From contig NZ_JACBOT010000001.1 of assembly GCF_021532275.1 (NCBI RefSeq), positions 414,424 to 478,423 of the forward strand: 64,000 bases of DNA, read 5' to 3'. Below are positions 1 to 8,849 of the stretch, one piece after another (position 1 is the stretch's first letter; each line of letters opens with the position of its first letter). Both the position numbers and the translations under genes were made by a program. Below the pieces are notes generated by a model. The model was not told where the DNA came from, made no database searches, and saw nothing but the letters and a program-made list of their open reading frames with translations. Source of the DNA: Brevibacterium sp. UCMA 11754 (GTDB lineage: Bacteria > Actinomycetota > Actinomycetes > Actinomycetales > Brevibacteriaceae).

Positions 1-203
1 CCGGTGTCGAGTACCAGAACTTCGTGTCGAACAACGCGATGCCCTGCGGGTCGACGATCGGCCCGCTGACCGCAACCCGCCTCGGCATGACCACCGTCGA
101 TGTGGGCCCGGCACTGTATTCGATGCACTCGGCCCGCGAAATGGTCGCCATCGAGGATGTCGTGGCGCTGGGTGCGGCTGCGAAGGCGTTCCTGCAGGGG
201 TGA
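1..203 (+). CDS. M18 family aminopeptidase, C-terminal fragment
   Basis: The first 67 codons, read in frame 3 and ending in TGA at 201-203, give the C-terminus of an M18 (aspartyl aminopeptidase-like) metallopeptidase. The diagnostic stretch is [20 protein letters not shown] followed by SMHSAREM, which in this family carries metal-binding and substrate-binding residues near the C-terminal end of the catalytic domain. M18 enzymes are cytosolic dodecameric zinc exopeptidases that remove N-terminal residues, often acidic ones. The start lies outside the window, so length and start cannot be judged. The assignment rests on motif recognition only. Confidence 0.85.
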   Translation, partial: GVEYQNFVSNNAMPCGSTIGPLTATRLGMTTVDVGPALYSMHSAREMVAIEDVVALGAAAKAFLQG

Positions 204-280
204 GCGCGGAGCCGCGAGGGTGAGCTGAGTCGTTCTTGCGGGGCAGTCCGGGGAGTTTCCGCGAAGCGTAACCTGGATTG

Positions 281-802
281 ATGTTGCCGCATGAGCTGCC
301 GGTGTCGCCGGGAGAATGGCCCCGCAGCGTGGGCTCTCTCACGCTGTCTCTGCCTGATCCCGAGGGCGTCGATGCCGTATTGCGTTGGCGCAATGATCCA
401 GCGGTGACGGAATGGCTGATCCAAACGCGCATCAACCCCGACTCATTGAAGAAGGAATGGCTGAGCAGCCTCACCAATCCTCTGCAGCATGTTGTCATCG
501 CGTGGCTCGGTGATGAGGTGGTCGCCTCAGGGTCGCTGTGGATCGTCGACGGCATGGGCCAGACCCATGGGGATCCCGAGGCCTACAGCAGCCGCGAGGC
601 AGGCATCGACTATCTGGTCGATCCTCGCCACCGCGGTCGAGGGTTCGCCAGTCGAATCGCAGGAGTGATGCTTGGTCTGGCTTTCGACGAATTCCATCTG
701 CGACGAGTGACTGCGGGCTGCTTCGCCGACAACCATGCCTCCCGACGCGTACTCGAGAAGTCGGGCATGCGGCTCGAACAGTACGGAGTCCGCGACTCGT
801 GA
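281..802 (+). CDS. GNAT family N-acetyltransferase, probably cut short by an in-frame TGA
   Basis: This is a RimJ/RimL-like GNAT acetyltransferase of about 173 residues. The acetyl-CoA pyrophosphate-binding loop is visible as DPRHRGRGFASRIAG (about residues 113-127), followed by the NHASRRVLEKSGM helix typical of the C-terminal half. The ATG at 281 directly follows a TTG, and neither has a strong ribosome binding site. The frame stops with TGA at 800-802 but stays open for 25 more codons to TAG at 875-877, reading HADHGWLDGCTYAILAEEW. That looks like the family's usual last strand, and many relatives have Trp at the stop position (from memory). The protein therefore probably lacks its C-terminal strand, or the base is wrong. 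Substrate unknown. Confidence 0.8.
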   Translation: MLPHELPVSPGEWPRSVGSLTLSLPDPEGVDAVLRWRNDPAVTEWLIQTRINPDSLKKEWLSSLTNPLQHVVIAWLGDEVVASGSLWIVDGMGQTHGDPEAYSSREAGIDYLVDPRHRGRGFASRIAGVMLGLAFDEFHLRRVTAGCFADNHASRRVLEKSGMRLEQYGVRDS

Positions 803-927
803 CACGCCGACCACGGTTGGCTCGACGGCTGCACCTACGCGATACTCGCCGAGGAATGGACCTCGCCGAAGCTTTAGGTGCAGCACCTCGGTGGACGTCG
901 CGCCCGCCACACTCAAATGAACAGGTT

Positions 928-967
928 GCGGAGCAGTACACGGGTTGCAACTTGTGTACTGCTCCGC
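928..967. terminator. Perfect 14-bp stem-loop between convergent genes
   Basis: Arms GCGGAGCAGTACAC (928-941) and its exact complement (954-967) enclose a 12-nt loop. It lies between the GNAT gene reading right and the TAXI gene reading left, so it probably acts as a bidirectional terminator. There is no strong T tract on either side. Confidence 0.7.
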
Positions 968-1035
968 AGCCTGAGGCGGTCACTGGGAACTACCGCCGGA
1001 GCCCTCCCAGTGAACTTCCGATTCAGCCCACCTGT

Positions 1036-2028
1036 CTACTTGTTCAGTTCTTCCAAGGCCTTCTTCGAGCCCGGATGGAGTTTGATCGGGTCAGGTGTCT
1101 CGGCGTTTTCGAGCTTGATGTCCTTGGCCGCTGCGTGGACCTTCTCCAGGTCGGCCTTCTTGTCATAGATCAGCTTCGTCAGAGCGCACGCGGTGCCTTC
1201 GTCCATGTCGTTGCGGACCATGAGGACGTTGGGGGTGACGATGGTCTTGACGGCCTTCACTCCCTTGTATGTGTCGGCGGGGATCTCGTCGACCTCGTAA
1301 ACCGGGTTGATCTCCTTCATCGGGTCCTCGAGCTTGGAGATGTCGATGAATTCGACGTCCTTGCCGTTCGAGGTGAAGAGGTCGGTGACGCCGGCCGTCG
1401 GCAACCCGCCGGACCACACCATGCCGTCGATCGTGCCGTCCTTCATTCCGTCAACGGTCTTGGTCAGGTCGAGGCGCTGAGTTGTCACATCGTCCTTCTT
1501 GAGTCCTGCCGTTTCGATGAGGCGGTTGGCGATGACCTCGGTGCCGGACTTCGGCGAGCCGGTGGAGATCGTCTTGCCCTTGAAGTCCTTGACGGATTTG
1601 ATGCCTGCGTCCTTGCGCACGACCACGTGCGTGAAGTTCGAGTAGATGCGCGTCAGTGCCGAGATGTCCTCCGGCTTCTTGAAGTCCGCGTCACCGTTGA
1701 CCGCATCGGCCGCTGTATCGGCGAGTGAGAATGCAACGTCGTAGTCCCCGGATGACAGCTGCTGCAGGTTCTGCACGGAGGCACCGGTCTCGGCTGCGGT
1801 GGCCTTCAGATCGGAGTTGTCGGAGATGATCTGCGCCAGTCCGCCGCCGAGGACGTAGTACACGCCTGTCGAGTTTCCGGTGGCGACGGTGATCTGCCCG
1901 GAGGCCGCGGTGCAGTCGCCGCCGCCCTCGCCTGCCGGTTTGGCTTCCTGCTTACCGCCGCATGAGCTCAACGCCAGCACCGCGGCAACGGCTGACGCCG
2001 TGATTGTGAACATCCTTGTTCGCTTCAT
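1036..2028 (-). CDS. TAXI family TRAP transporter solute-binding lipoprotein
   Basis: The 330-residue protein starts with a lipoprotein signal peptide: Lys/Arg-rich start, hydrophobic core, then the lipobox LSSC followed by GG, so Cys23 would be lipidated and the protein anchored outside the membrane. The mature part begins with the TAXI signature: a 'TGNSTGVYYVLGGGLAQII' region followed by a TGASVQNLQQL segment. TAXI proteins bind small carboxylates or amino acids such as glutamate and pass them to a fused TRAP permease. That permease lies immediately upstream (16 bp away) and is transcribed in the same direction. The start has a good AGAAAGGGACG ribosome binding site. The ligand cannot be told from sequence. 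Confidence 0.92.
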   Translation of the reverse strand: MKRTRMFTITASAVAAVLALSSCGGKQEAKPAGEGGGDCTAASGQITVATGNSTGVYYVLGGGLAQIISDNSDLKATAAETGASVQNLQQLSSGDYDVAFSLADTAADAVNGDADFKKPEDISALTRIYSNFTHVVVRKDAGIKSVKDFKGKTISTGSPKSGTEVIANRLIETAGLKKDDVTTQRLDLTKTVDGMKDGTIDGMVWSGGLPTAGVTDLFTSNGKDVEFIDISKLEDPMKEINPVYEVDEIPADTYKGVKAVKTIVTPNVLMVRNDMDEGTACALTKLIYDKKADLEKVHAAAKDIKLENAETPDPIKLHPGSKKALEELNK

Positions 2029-2044
2029 GGACTTCGTCCCTTTC

Positions 2045-4271
2045 TCAGTTGGACTCGGCCGGAGATCCGGTCGAGTGTGATTCGGTGGATCCGATATCGC
2101 TGGTAGTCGCCGAGGTGAGCTTCGGTTTGCGACGCAGCAGCAGGTGAACGATGACGCCGAGGATGAGGGCAGAGAACCCGATCATCATCGACATGGGCTG
2201 GAGGTAGAGCAGGGCTCCTGCGGCGATGAAGCACAGGATGCGCTCCGGCCAGCCTGCACGGCGGATGATCCAGCCACCGGCACCGGCGGCGAGTGCTGCC
2301 ACGGCGAATGCGGAGACGAGCCCGGTCCATACCGCGCCGATGAATCCGCCCTGGGCCACAAGGCTCGCGCCCTCGGGTGTAAAGGTGAAGGCCAGCGGGA
2401 CCAGGAACGCAGGTATTGCATACTTGCATGCCTGCCACATCGTTGCGATGACCCGGCCGCCGGTGATCGCCGAGGACGCGACGGCCGCCAGAGCCGTCGG
2501 GGGTGAGACCTCGGACAGGACGGCGTAGTAGAAGATGAACATCGCAGCGGCTGCCTCTGGGACACCGAGTGAGATCAGTGCCGGGCCTACGATGACCCAG
2601 CTGATGATGAACGAGGCCGTCACGGGCACCGCCAGGCCGAGGATGGTCACGGCCACGGCGGCGAAGATGCAGGTGAAGATGAGGACCGCGGTCGGGTCTG
2701 TCGACAATGCCTGCGCGCCCTTGATGAGGATGTCGGAGATGACCTGGCCGAGGCCGGTCTTCGTGATCGTCGAGACGATGATGCCTGCGGCCGCGCAGAC
2801 GCTGGTCACCGGCAGGACCGAGCGGATGCCCGAGGACAGTGCCCCGTAGAAGACGTCCCAGATCGCGAGGAGAATCGTCTTCGGTTCGCCGAGGCTTCGA
2901 TGATCCCGAAGCCGATGCCCACCAGTGTGGCGTAGACAACCGCCTTGAGGGTGCCATGCCCATGGAGAGGAAGACGACGATGATGCTCAACGAGATGAAG
3001 TGGTAGAAGCCCCTCTTCAGGATGGGCCACGCGCGCAAGCCAGGAGGCGGCGTGTAGTCGACCTCGATCTTGCGGGAGTCGATTTCGATGGCGAGGAAGA
3101 TGCCCAGGTAGTACAGAAGGGTCGGGACCACTGCCCACAGCAGGACGAGCCCGTAGGAGACGTTGAGCAGCTCCGCGATGATGAAGGCGGCAGCACCAAG
3201 GGTCGGAGGTGAGAGGATCGCACCGATACCGGAGGCGGCGAGCATTCCACCCGCGTTCTCCTTCGGGTAGCCGGCCTTCTTCAGCACAGGCCAGGTCACG
3301 GCACCGAGTGAGACTGCAGTGGCGGTGCCGGAGCCGGAGACCGTGCCCAGGAGGAAGCCGGAGAGAGCGACGGTGCGTCCCGGTGCGGCCTTCGACTTCT
3401 TGAATAGTGAGAAGCTCAGGTCGATGAAGAAGCTTGCCGCCCCGGTCTTGTCGAGGACGGCTCCGTAGATCGTGAAGAGGACGATGTAGGTGGCCGCGAC
3501 GTCGAGGGGGATGCCGTAGAAGCCGGAAGCATCGTTGTACAGGGCGTTGACGATCTGGTCGAAGTTCTGGCCGGCGTGGGATCCTGGCCAGCTGATCGGA
3601 ATGTAGGCGCCGTAGTAGCTGTAAAGGAAGAAGACGATGCAGAAGATCGGCAGGATCAGACCGGTGGTTCTGCGCGTCGCCTCAAGGACAAGCAGGAGGA
3701 GAACACCGCCCATGATGACGTCGAGCGAGGTCAGCGAGCCCTGCCGGTTGAGGAACTCGTTGAAGCCGCCGGAGAAGAAGGGCAGCACCGGGTAGGCGCA
3801 GGTGAGGAAGGTGAGAACGACGAGCGCCCAGTCGATGATCGTCGGATTGTCGTTCGACCGACGCTTTGCCTTCGTGCGTGGTTTCGCGGTGGAGTCAGCA
3901 GCCGCACCGCTGCCAGTGCCGACGTCGCTGCCGGCAGCGACATCGCTGTCGACAGCCTCGGCGACGTCCAGGGCCTGGTCGGCGACATCGCTCTTGCGGC
4001 CGAAACCTGGCCGGTAGCAGATGAAGACCAGTGGCAGAACGAACGCCAGGAACCACATGAGGTAGTACTGATTGCCTTGAGTCAGCGGGAAGAACACCTG
4101 TTTGAGAACGAACAGTGACACGACGAAACACACGATCCCCACGCCGAGGTCGAGCCTGCGTGTCAGGGTGCGCTGAGGAAGCTCCTCATCGTACTGCGCG
4201 ATCAGTTCGTCGACGTTCGTCTGCGGTATCGGGTTCGCAGGCGGCGCCTCGGAAGGACGTGCGGACATCAT
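2045..4271 (-). pseudogene. TRAP transporter fused 4TM/12TM permease, broken by two frameshifts
   Basis: The reading frame from MMSARPSEAPP (ATG at 4271 or 4268, preceded by GAAAGGAC) encodes the small-subunit-like membrane region and the start of the large DctM-like region, including a GTVSGSGTATAVSLG segment. Near 2955 the frame shifts: the TLKAVVYATLVGIGFGIIEA stretch is in a second frame, and near 2885 it shifts again into the frame that runs through TSVCAAAGIIVSTITKTGLG to the stop at 2045. One missing base at each place, the second in a short C run, would restore a single protein of about 740 residues. Either the transporter is dead or these are sequencing errors. Its partner is the adjacent TAXI binding protein. 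Confidence 0.85.
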
Positions 4272-4344
4272 TGTCCTTTCGGATGCTGGGTCATAATGCT
4301 CAAGCCATGTTGCTCTGGGGCTGTTGTGAACCACCTCACAATAT

Positions 4345-4360
4345 ACCGAGCGTCCGCTCA
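4345..4360. promoter_or_regulatory. TetR-type operator candidate (copy 1) in a 334-bp intergenic region
   Basis: ACCGAGCGTCCGCTCA contains the inverted half-sites GAGCG and CGCTC around a 2-bp centre and resembles operators of TetR regulators of acyl-CoA metabolism. A copy with 15 of 16 bases identical lies at 36247-36262 in front of an SDR gene. This one is about 75 bp upstream of the TRAP permease start, in the 4272-4605 gap before the divergent amidohydrolase. The rest of the gap holds no gene that I can support, only GC-rich sequence with CACC(T)CG-type short repeats at 4450-4500. Confidence 0.5.
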
Positions 4361-4605
4361 CCTGCCTCTCCCGTGTCCCGACCAGCGGTCATATTGTCGA
4401 GATCGTTACTCGCAGTGCCGATAGGTGGGACTGGGACATCGGTCTCACGGCAGTGCGCACCCACCTCGTCGCAGTGCGTCCCCACCTCGCCGCAGGGCAC
4501 CCCAACACACGACAGGGCTCAACAGTTCAGGTTCCGCATTCGCCGACCGGGCGGTCGGCCTCTGCGATGAAACACACCTTGCCGAATACGGGGTAGATTG
4601 GGGCC

Positions 4606-5376
4606 ATGAATTCTCCGACCCCGGTCTTCGACTCACACCTGCACATCATCGACCCCAAGCATCCTCTCGTCGAGAACAACGGCTACCTGCCGGACCCCTT
4701 CGCGGTCGAGGATTATCTGATGCGCATCAGTGGTCTGGGCATTGCCGGCGGAGCAGTGGTCGCCGGGTCATTCCAAGGGTTCGACCAGTGCTACCTTGTC
4801 GATGCCTTGAGCACTCTTGGCCCCGATTTCGTCGGCGTCACTCAACTTCCCGTCGACACGTCCGACGATCGCATCCTGGAGCTCGACCGCGACGGAATCA
4901 AGGCCCTGCGCTTCAACGTCGCCCGTGGAGGCTCAGCAGTCTTGGACGACATGGAACATATGGCTCGTCGGGTCCATGACCTCGCCGGGTGGCACTCGGA
5001 ACTGTACATCGATGCCCGCAGCATCGATGAGGATCTCAGCGACCGCATCGCCGGACTGCCCGCCGTGAGCATCGACCATTTCGGCATGCACAGCGACGGA
5101 CTGCCCGCGCTGCTGAAACTGGTCGAACGTGGCGTCAAGGTGAAGGCGACAGGCTTCGGCCGGGTCGAACTCGACCCTGCCGCCACGATGCGAGCGATCG
5201 TCGACGTTGACCCCTCGGCACTCATGGTAGGCACGGATCTGCCGTCGACCAGGGCCCCTCGACCGTTCGAGAACACAGATTTCGACATCATCCGTGACGC
5301 CCTGTCGCCTGAAGAGCTCACCGCTGTGTGCTGGGACAACGCCGCAGAGTTCTATCTGGGACGCACGCGCGACTGA
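4606..5376 (+). CDS. Amidohydrolase family TIM-barrel metal-dependent hydrolase
   Basis: The 256-residue protein opens with VFDSHLHIIDPKHPL, the HxH metal-binding motif at the end of strand 1 of the amidohydrolase barrel. SIDHFG around residue 160 and the late MVGTDLPSTR segment supply further expected His and Asp ligands. The overall form matches the compact family that includes 2-pyrone-4,6-dicarboxylate hydrolase and related lactonases. It stands alone, divergent from the TRAP transporter, with which it may share a substrate (a carboxylate or lactone); this is inference from position only. The ATG at 4606 is the natural start because the family motif begins within ten residues of it. Confidence 0.8.
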   Translation: MNSPTPVFDSHLHIIDPKHPLVENNGYLPDPFAVEDYLMRISGLGIAGGAVVAGSFQGFDQCYLVDALSTLGPDFVGVTQLPVDTSDDRILELDRDGIKALRFNVARGGSAVLDDMEHMARRVHDLAGWHSELYIDARSIDEDLSDRIAGLPAVSIDHFGMHSDGLPALLKLVERGVKVKATGFGRVELDPAATMRAIVDVDPSALMVGTDLPSTRAPRPFENTDFDIIRDALSPEELTAVCWDNAAEFYLGRTRD

Positions 5377-5481
5377 TTGTGAGGCTACCGAGAGCCTGAT
5401 CGCGAAGCACTGGGCAAAGTCCTGGCGAAGCACGGGGCTCGTCTTGGCCCGCGTTGACCTCAATCAAGTAGCATTCCACGG

Positions 5482-7158
5482 ATGAACTCCCCACGATCGA
5501 ATCTCGCATCCACCCTGCACAACCTCGATGGCCGCAGCTACGGAAACTACAAGCAGATCCGTGGCAGCTACGAGTTCGGGCCGGTCACCGTGTTCATCGA
5601 CCGGGTCCAGGTCGATCCCTTCGCCTCACCGTCGAAGGTCCGGATCAGGATCAACCGCGCCGAGGCGGGGTTCCCCACTGAATTCACCACCGAACGCGCA
5701 GATCGCATCGCGGCCGCCGACTTCCTCTTCCGCGTCGGCAACACACGGCTCAAGCGATCCGATCGGAGCGCGATCCTCCTTGGCCGCCCCGGTCAGGAGG
5801 TGCTCGAGCGCAGCAACGTCGTCATCGACGACTCCGGGTTCGAAGCCCGACTGCTCGTCAACCTCCCAGCCCGCGGCAGGCGGATTCTCGGCCACCAGGC
5901 CGCCGATATCCTCACCCGCGATGTGCCGGCCCTGGCCGAGGCGATGTTCATCGGCTCGAATCTCAACGCCGGTGATCTGCGCGATCATGTCCAGCTCCAC
6001 CGGGATCAGCTGGAACTGCAGAACCACCTCGGCGAGGAAGGTCTTCTCGCGTTCATCGGCAATGGCGCGATCCTGCCGAGGCGAACCGGGGATTCTGACA
6101 TGCCGATGGATTCTCACGCCGTTCCTTTCACCAGCCCGAGTTCACTCGAGCACACATTCACGCTCTCGAGCGGACGCAGGCTCACCGGCATGGCAATCCC
6201 GCGTGGTGTCACGGTCATCGTCGGCGGCGGCTATCACGGCAAGTCGACGATTCTGCGAGCCCTCGAACGCGGCGTCTACCCCCACATCGCCGGCGACGGG
6301 CGTGAGTGGGTCATCACGGAACCCAGTGCCACCTCCATCCGGGCCGAGGACGGTCGCGCCGTGACCGGCGACGACATCTCGCCCTTCATCAACAATCTGC
6401 CATCCGGCACTGACACGAGAGCCTTCACCACAACGAATGCGAGCGGGTCCACGTCGCAGGCGGCCAACCTCGTGGAGGCTGTGGAGGTCGGTGCACGCAC
6501 GCTGCTCATCGACGAGGACACCTCGGCGACGAACTTCATGATCCGCGATGATCGGATGCGGGCGCTGATTCCAGCCGACCGCGAGCCCATCACGCCGTTC
6601 GTCGACCGTATCCGCCCGTTGTTCACCCGCCGAGGTGTGTCCACGGTGCTGGTCGCCGGCGGATCGAGCGCATTCTTCGAGGTCGCCGACCATGTCATCG
6701 CCCTCGACGCCTACGTGCCGCAGGAAGTCACCGAGAAGGCACACGAACTCGTGGGGGTGAAATCAGCCGATGACAGCGACGACGCGTTCTCCATCCCACA
6801 ACCTCGAATCCCGACCGCGAAGGCGCTGCGCCCCAGCTCGAAGACGAAGTCGGCGAAGGCGAAAGGACTTGGCCAGGTCCAGTTCGGCAAGGCCTTCATC
6901 GATCTGACCGCGGTGTCCCAGCTCGTCGACCCGCAGCAGACGACAGGCATCGCCGAGGCGCTCGAGTACATGGCCGAGATCTTCGACGACCAGACCTCAC
7001 TCACCGAGGCTCTGGCCGAGGTCGAGGACATGCTCGATGCACAGGGGGTCGACGGCCTGACCGGCAACCGCGATCATCCGGGACATGTCGCCCGCCCCCG
7101 TGCACAGGAGATCGCGGCGGCGCTCAATCGTTTCCGGGGGCTGCACCTCGTCGACTGA
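5482..7158 (+). CDS. ABC-class predicted ATPase (COG3044-type)
   Basis: The 558-residue soluble protein has an N-terminal domain starting GRSYGNYKQIRGSYEFG and a P-loop IVGGGYHGKST at about residues 246-256. A Walker B-like segment, TLLIDEDTSATNFMIRDDRM, lies near residue 340, and STVLVAGGSSAFFEVADHVI follows near residue 390. This layout matches the widespread uncharacterised 'ATPase of the ABC class' family, which has no membrane domain and no known partner. The 6780-6870 region codes a low-complexity linker rich in Ser, Lys and Ala before a C-terminal helical part. It appears to be a single gene. The cellular role is unknown, so I propose none. Confidence 0.85.
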   Translation: MNSPRSNLASTLHNLDGRSYGNYKQIRGSYEFGPVTVFIDRVQVDPFASPSKVRIRINRAEAGFPTEFTTERADRIAAADFLFRVGNTRLKRSDRSAILLGRPGQEVLERSNVVIDDSGFEARLLVNLPARGRRILGHQAADILTRDVPALAEAMFIGSNLNAGDLRDHVQLHRDQLELQNHLGEEGLLAFIGNGAILPRRTGDSDMPMDSHAVPFTSPSSLEHTFTLSSGRRLTGMAIPRGVTVIVGGGYHGKSTILRALERGVYPHIAGDGREWVITEPSATSIRAEDGRAVTGDDISPFINNLPSGTDTRAFTTTNASGSTSQAANLVEAVEVGARTLLIDEDTSATNFMIRDDRMRALIPADREPITPFVDRIRPLFTRRGVSTVLVAGGSSAFFEVADHVIALDAYVPQEVTEKAHELVGVKSADDSDDAFSIPQPRIPTAKALRPSSKTKSAKAKGLGQVQFGKAFIDLTAVSQLVDPQQTTGIAEALEYMAEIFDDQTSLTEALAEVEDMLDAQGVDGLTGNRDHPGHVARPRAQEIAAALNRFRGLHLVD

Positions 7159-7205
7159 GCTCGGGTGCGAAACGGACTCCCGGGCACCTGCACTCGAGCA
7201 CCTGC

Positions 7206-8684
7206 TCAGTGCTCCTCGCTCTCGGTCGAATCGGTCAGCGTGCGAATGCCGAAGACCGACATCACCAACACGATCCCGGCGAGGACTGTGAACGAAATCT
7301 GCTGCGAGTGCACGAAGCCGGCAACCGTCGCCGAATCCCACGCCCCCTGCGGCATTGTGCTGCCGAGAGCCGTGGCCATAATCGTGCCGACTATCGCAAC
7401 GCCGACTGCATTGCCGAGCTCTTGAGCGGTGTCGTTGAGTGCCGATCCGATCGATGTGTGCGTCTCCGGCAGTGCGCCGAGGAGTGCGACGGCACCGGTC
7501 GTCATGATCGTCCGCATCCCCATAGTCATGATGAGCATGCCGATCGCACACCAAATGTACCCGTGAGAGAGGGCATAGATCCAGATCACGAGACTGCTGA
7601 GGACGAGGGCGATACCGCCGATCGAAGTCTTGCGGTGACCGTAACGGGCAACAGCGCGATCGACGAACGGGCCGGCGAGCAGCATTCCGGCAACGAACGG
7701 CAGGTTCGCCAATCCGGCTTGGAGTGCTGACCAACCCCAAGCGAACTGGTAGAGCTGGGTCGAGACGAACATGACGCCGACCATGGCGATCATCGTCGCA
7801 GTCTGGAGAATCGCGGAGCCGCTCACGGTCGGCAGCGTGAGCAGTTTGAGATCGAGCATCGGGTCCTTGGCGGTCTTCTCGCGCCAGATGAATCCGCCGA
7901 GAGAGACGGTTCCGACAGCAAAGACGGTGATTGTCAGCGGTGCGCTCCAACCATTTTCGACCCCGGCGGTGAAGCCGTAGAGGAGGAATCCGAGGGAGGT
8001 CACGGAGAGGATGCCGCCGAGGATGTCCGCACCGCCTTCACGCCGGTCGGCCGGGTCGTCTTTGGCGATCCCGAAGCGCACGCCGAGCCACGCGATGGCC
8101 GCGACCGGTGCATTGACAACCAGAAGTGCCTGCCAGGGCCAGCTGCTGATTGCGAGTCCGGCAAGTGTGGGGCCGACGGCGAAACCGATCATCGAAACGA
8201 CCACGATGAGGCCGATTGCCTTCGTGCGCAGATCGTCGCGGTCGAAGAGGCGGAAGATCAGGGACATGGTCAGCGGGGCGATGAACGCGGCAAAGACTCC
8301 CGACACTGCCCGCACTGCGATGAGCTGGGCCGGTGTGGTGACGAGCAGCACCGAGAGTCCGGTGAGGCCGAAAAGAACGAGCCCGAAGAGGAGGGTACGG
8401 CGGCGGCCGAGTTTGTCGCCCATTGTGCCGCCGACCATGAGCAGGCCGCCAAAGGTCAGTGAGTAGGCGCCGACAATCCACTGCAGGTCCGTCGGAGCGG
8501 CGTTGAGGTCACGTCCGATCGTGGGCAGGGCGATGTTGAGGATCGAGTTGTCGACCATCTCAACGAGCATGGTCAGGCACAGTGCGACGAGCGCGGGCCA
8601 AGCCGCGCGGAGACTCTGCGGTTTGCGTTTCTGAGTCTCGGCGAGTGAGGAGTCGGACGAGGTCGAGGGGGTGGAGGAGGACAT
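7206..8684 (-). CDS. DHA2-type MFS drug/solute:H+ antiporter
   Basis: The protein of about 492 residues has around 14 hydrophobic segments, as expected for the DHA2 exporter family. The N-terminal helix carries LVEMVDNSILNIALPTIGRDL (motif D1-like), and the loop between helices 2 and 3 carries GTMGDKLGRRRTLLFG (motif A). I chose the ATG at 8684 (MSSSTPSTSSDSS) because it follows a GAAAGGACG ribosome binding site; a longer frame upstream would run through the operators. It is divergent from the TetR gene at 8850, the usual arrangement for a regulated efflux pump. Exported compound unknown. Confidence 0.9.
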   Translation of the reverse strand: MSSSTPSTSSDSSLAETQKRKPQSLRAAWPALVALCLTMLVEMVDNSILNIALPTIGRDLNAAPTDLQWIVGAYSLTFGGLLMVGGTMGDKLGRRRTLLFGLVLFGLTGLSVLLVTTPAQLIAVRAVSGVFAAFIAPLTMSLIFRLFDRDDLRTKAIGLIVVVSMIGFAVGPTLAGLAISSWPWQALLVVNAPVAAIAWLGVRFGIAKDDPADRREGGADILGGILSVTSLGFLLYGFTAGVENGWSAPLTITVFAVGTVSLGGFIWREKTAKDPMLDLKLLTLPTVSGSAILQTATMIAMVGVMFVSTQLYQFAWGWSALQAGLANLPFVAGMLLAGPFVDRAVARYGHRKTSIGGIALVLSSLVIWIYALSHGYIWCAIGMLIMTMGMRTIMTTGAVALLGALPETHTSIGSALNDTAQELGNAVGVAIVGTIMATALGSTMPQGAWDSATVAGFVHSQQISFTVLAGIVLVMSVFGIRTLTDSTESEEH

Positions 8685-8749
8685 GTACGTCCTTTCGCGG
8701 GTAGGTCGAAAGGTCGGCTGGAGAGCCGGCGAGTGAAGGACATTGCGAT

Positions 8750-8818
8750 CGAACAATGTTCGCCAATGGAACGACGTTCGATACATCGAACTGTGTTCGA
8801 GAATAGAACGGTGTTTGA
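8750..8818. promoter_or_regulatory. Array of four TetR-type operator sites between exporter and regulator
   Basis: Four related inverted repeats follow one another with centres about 18-19 bp apart: CGAACAATGTTCG (8750-8762), GAACGACGTTCG (8769-8780), TCGAACTGTGTTCGA (8786-8800) and AGAACGGTGTTTGA (8805-8818). The half-site is GAAC/GTTC, and the first and third copies are perfect. They lie between the two divergent starts (8684 and 8850), so one regulator could control both genes. Confidence 0.75.
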
Positions 8819-8849
8819 TTGAATGCAAGTCTCTCGGTAGATTCAAGGC

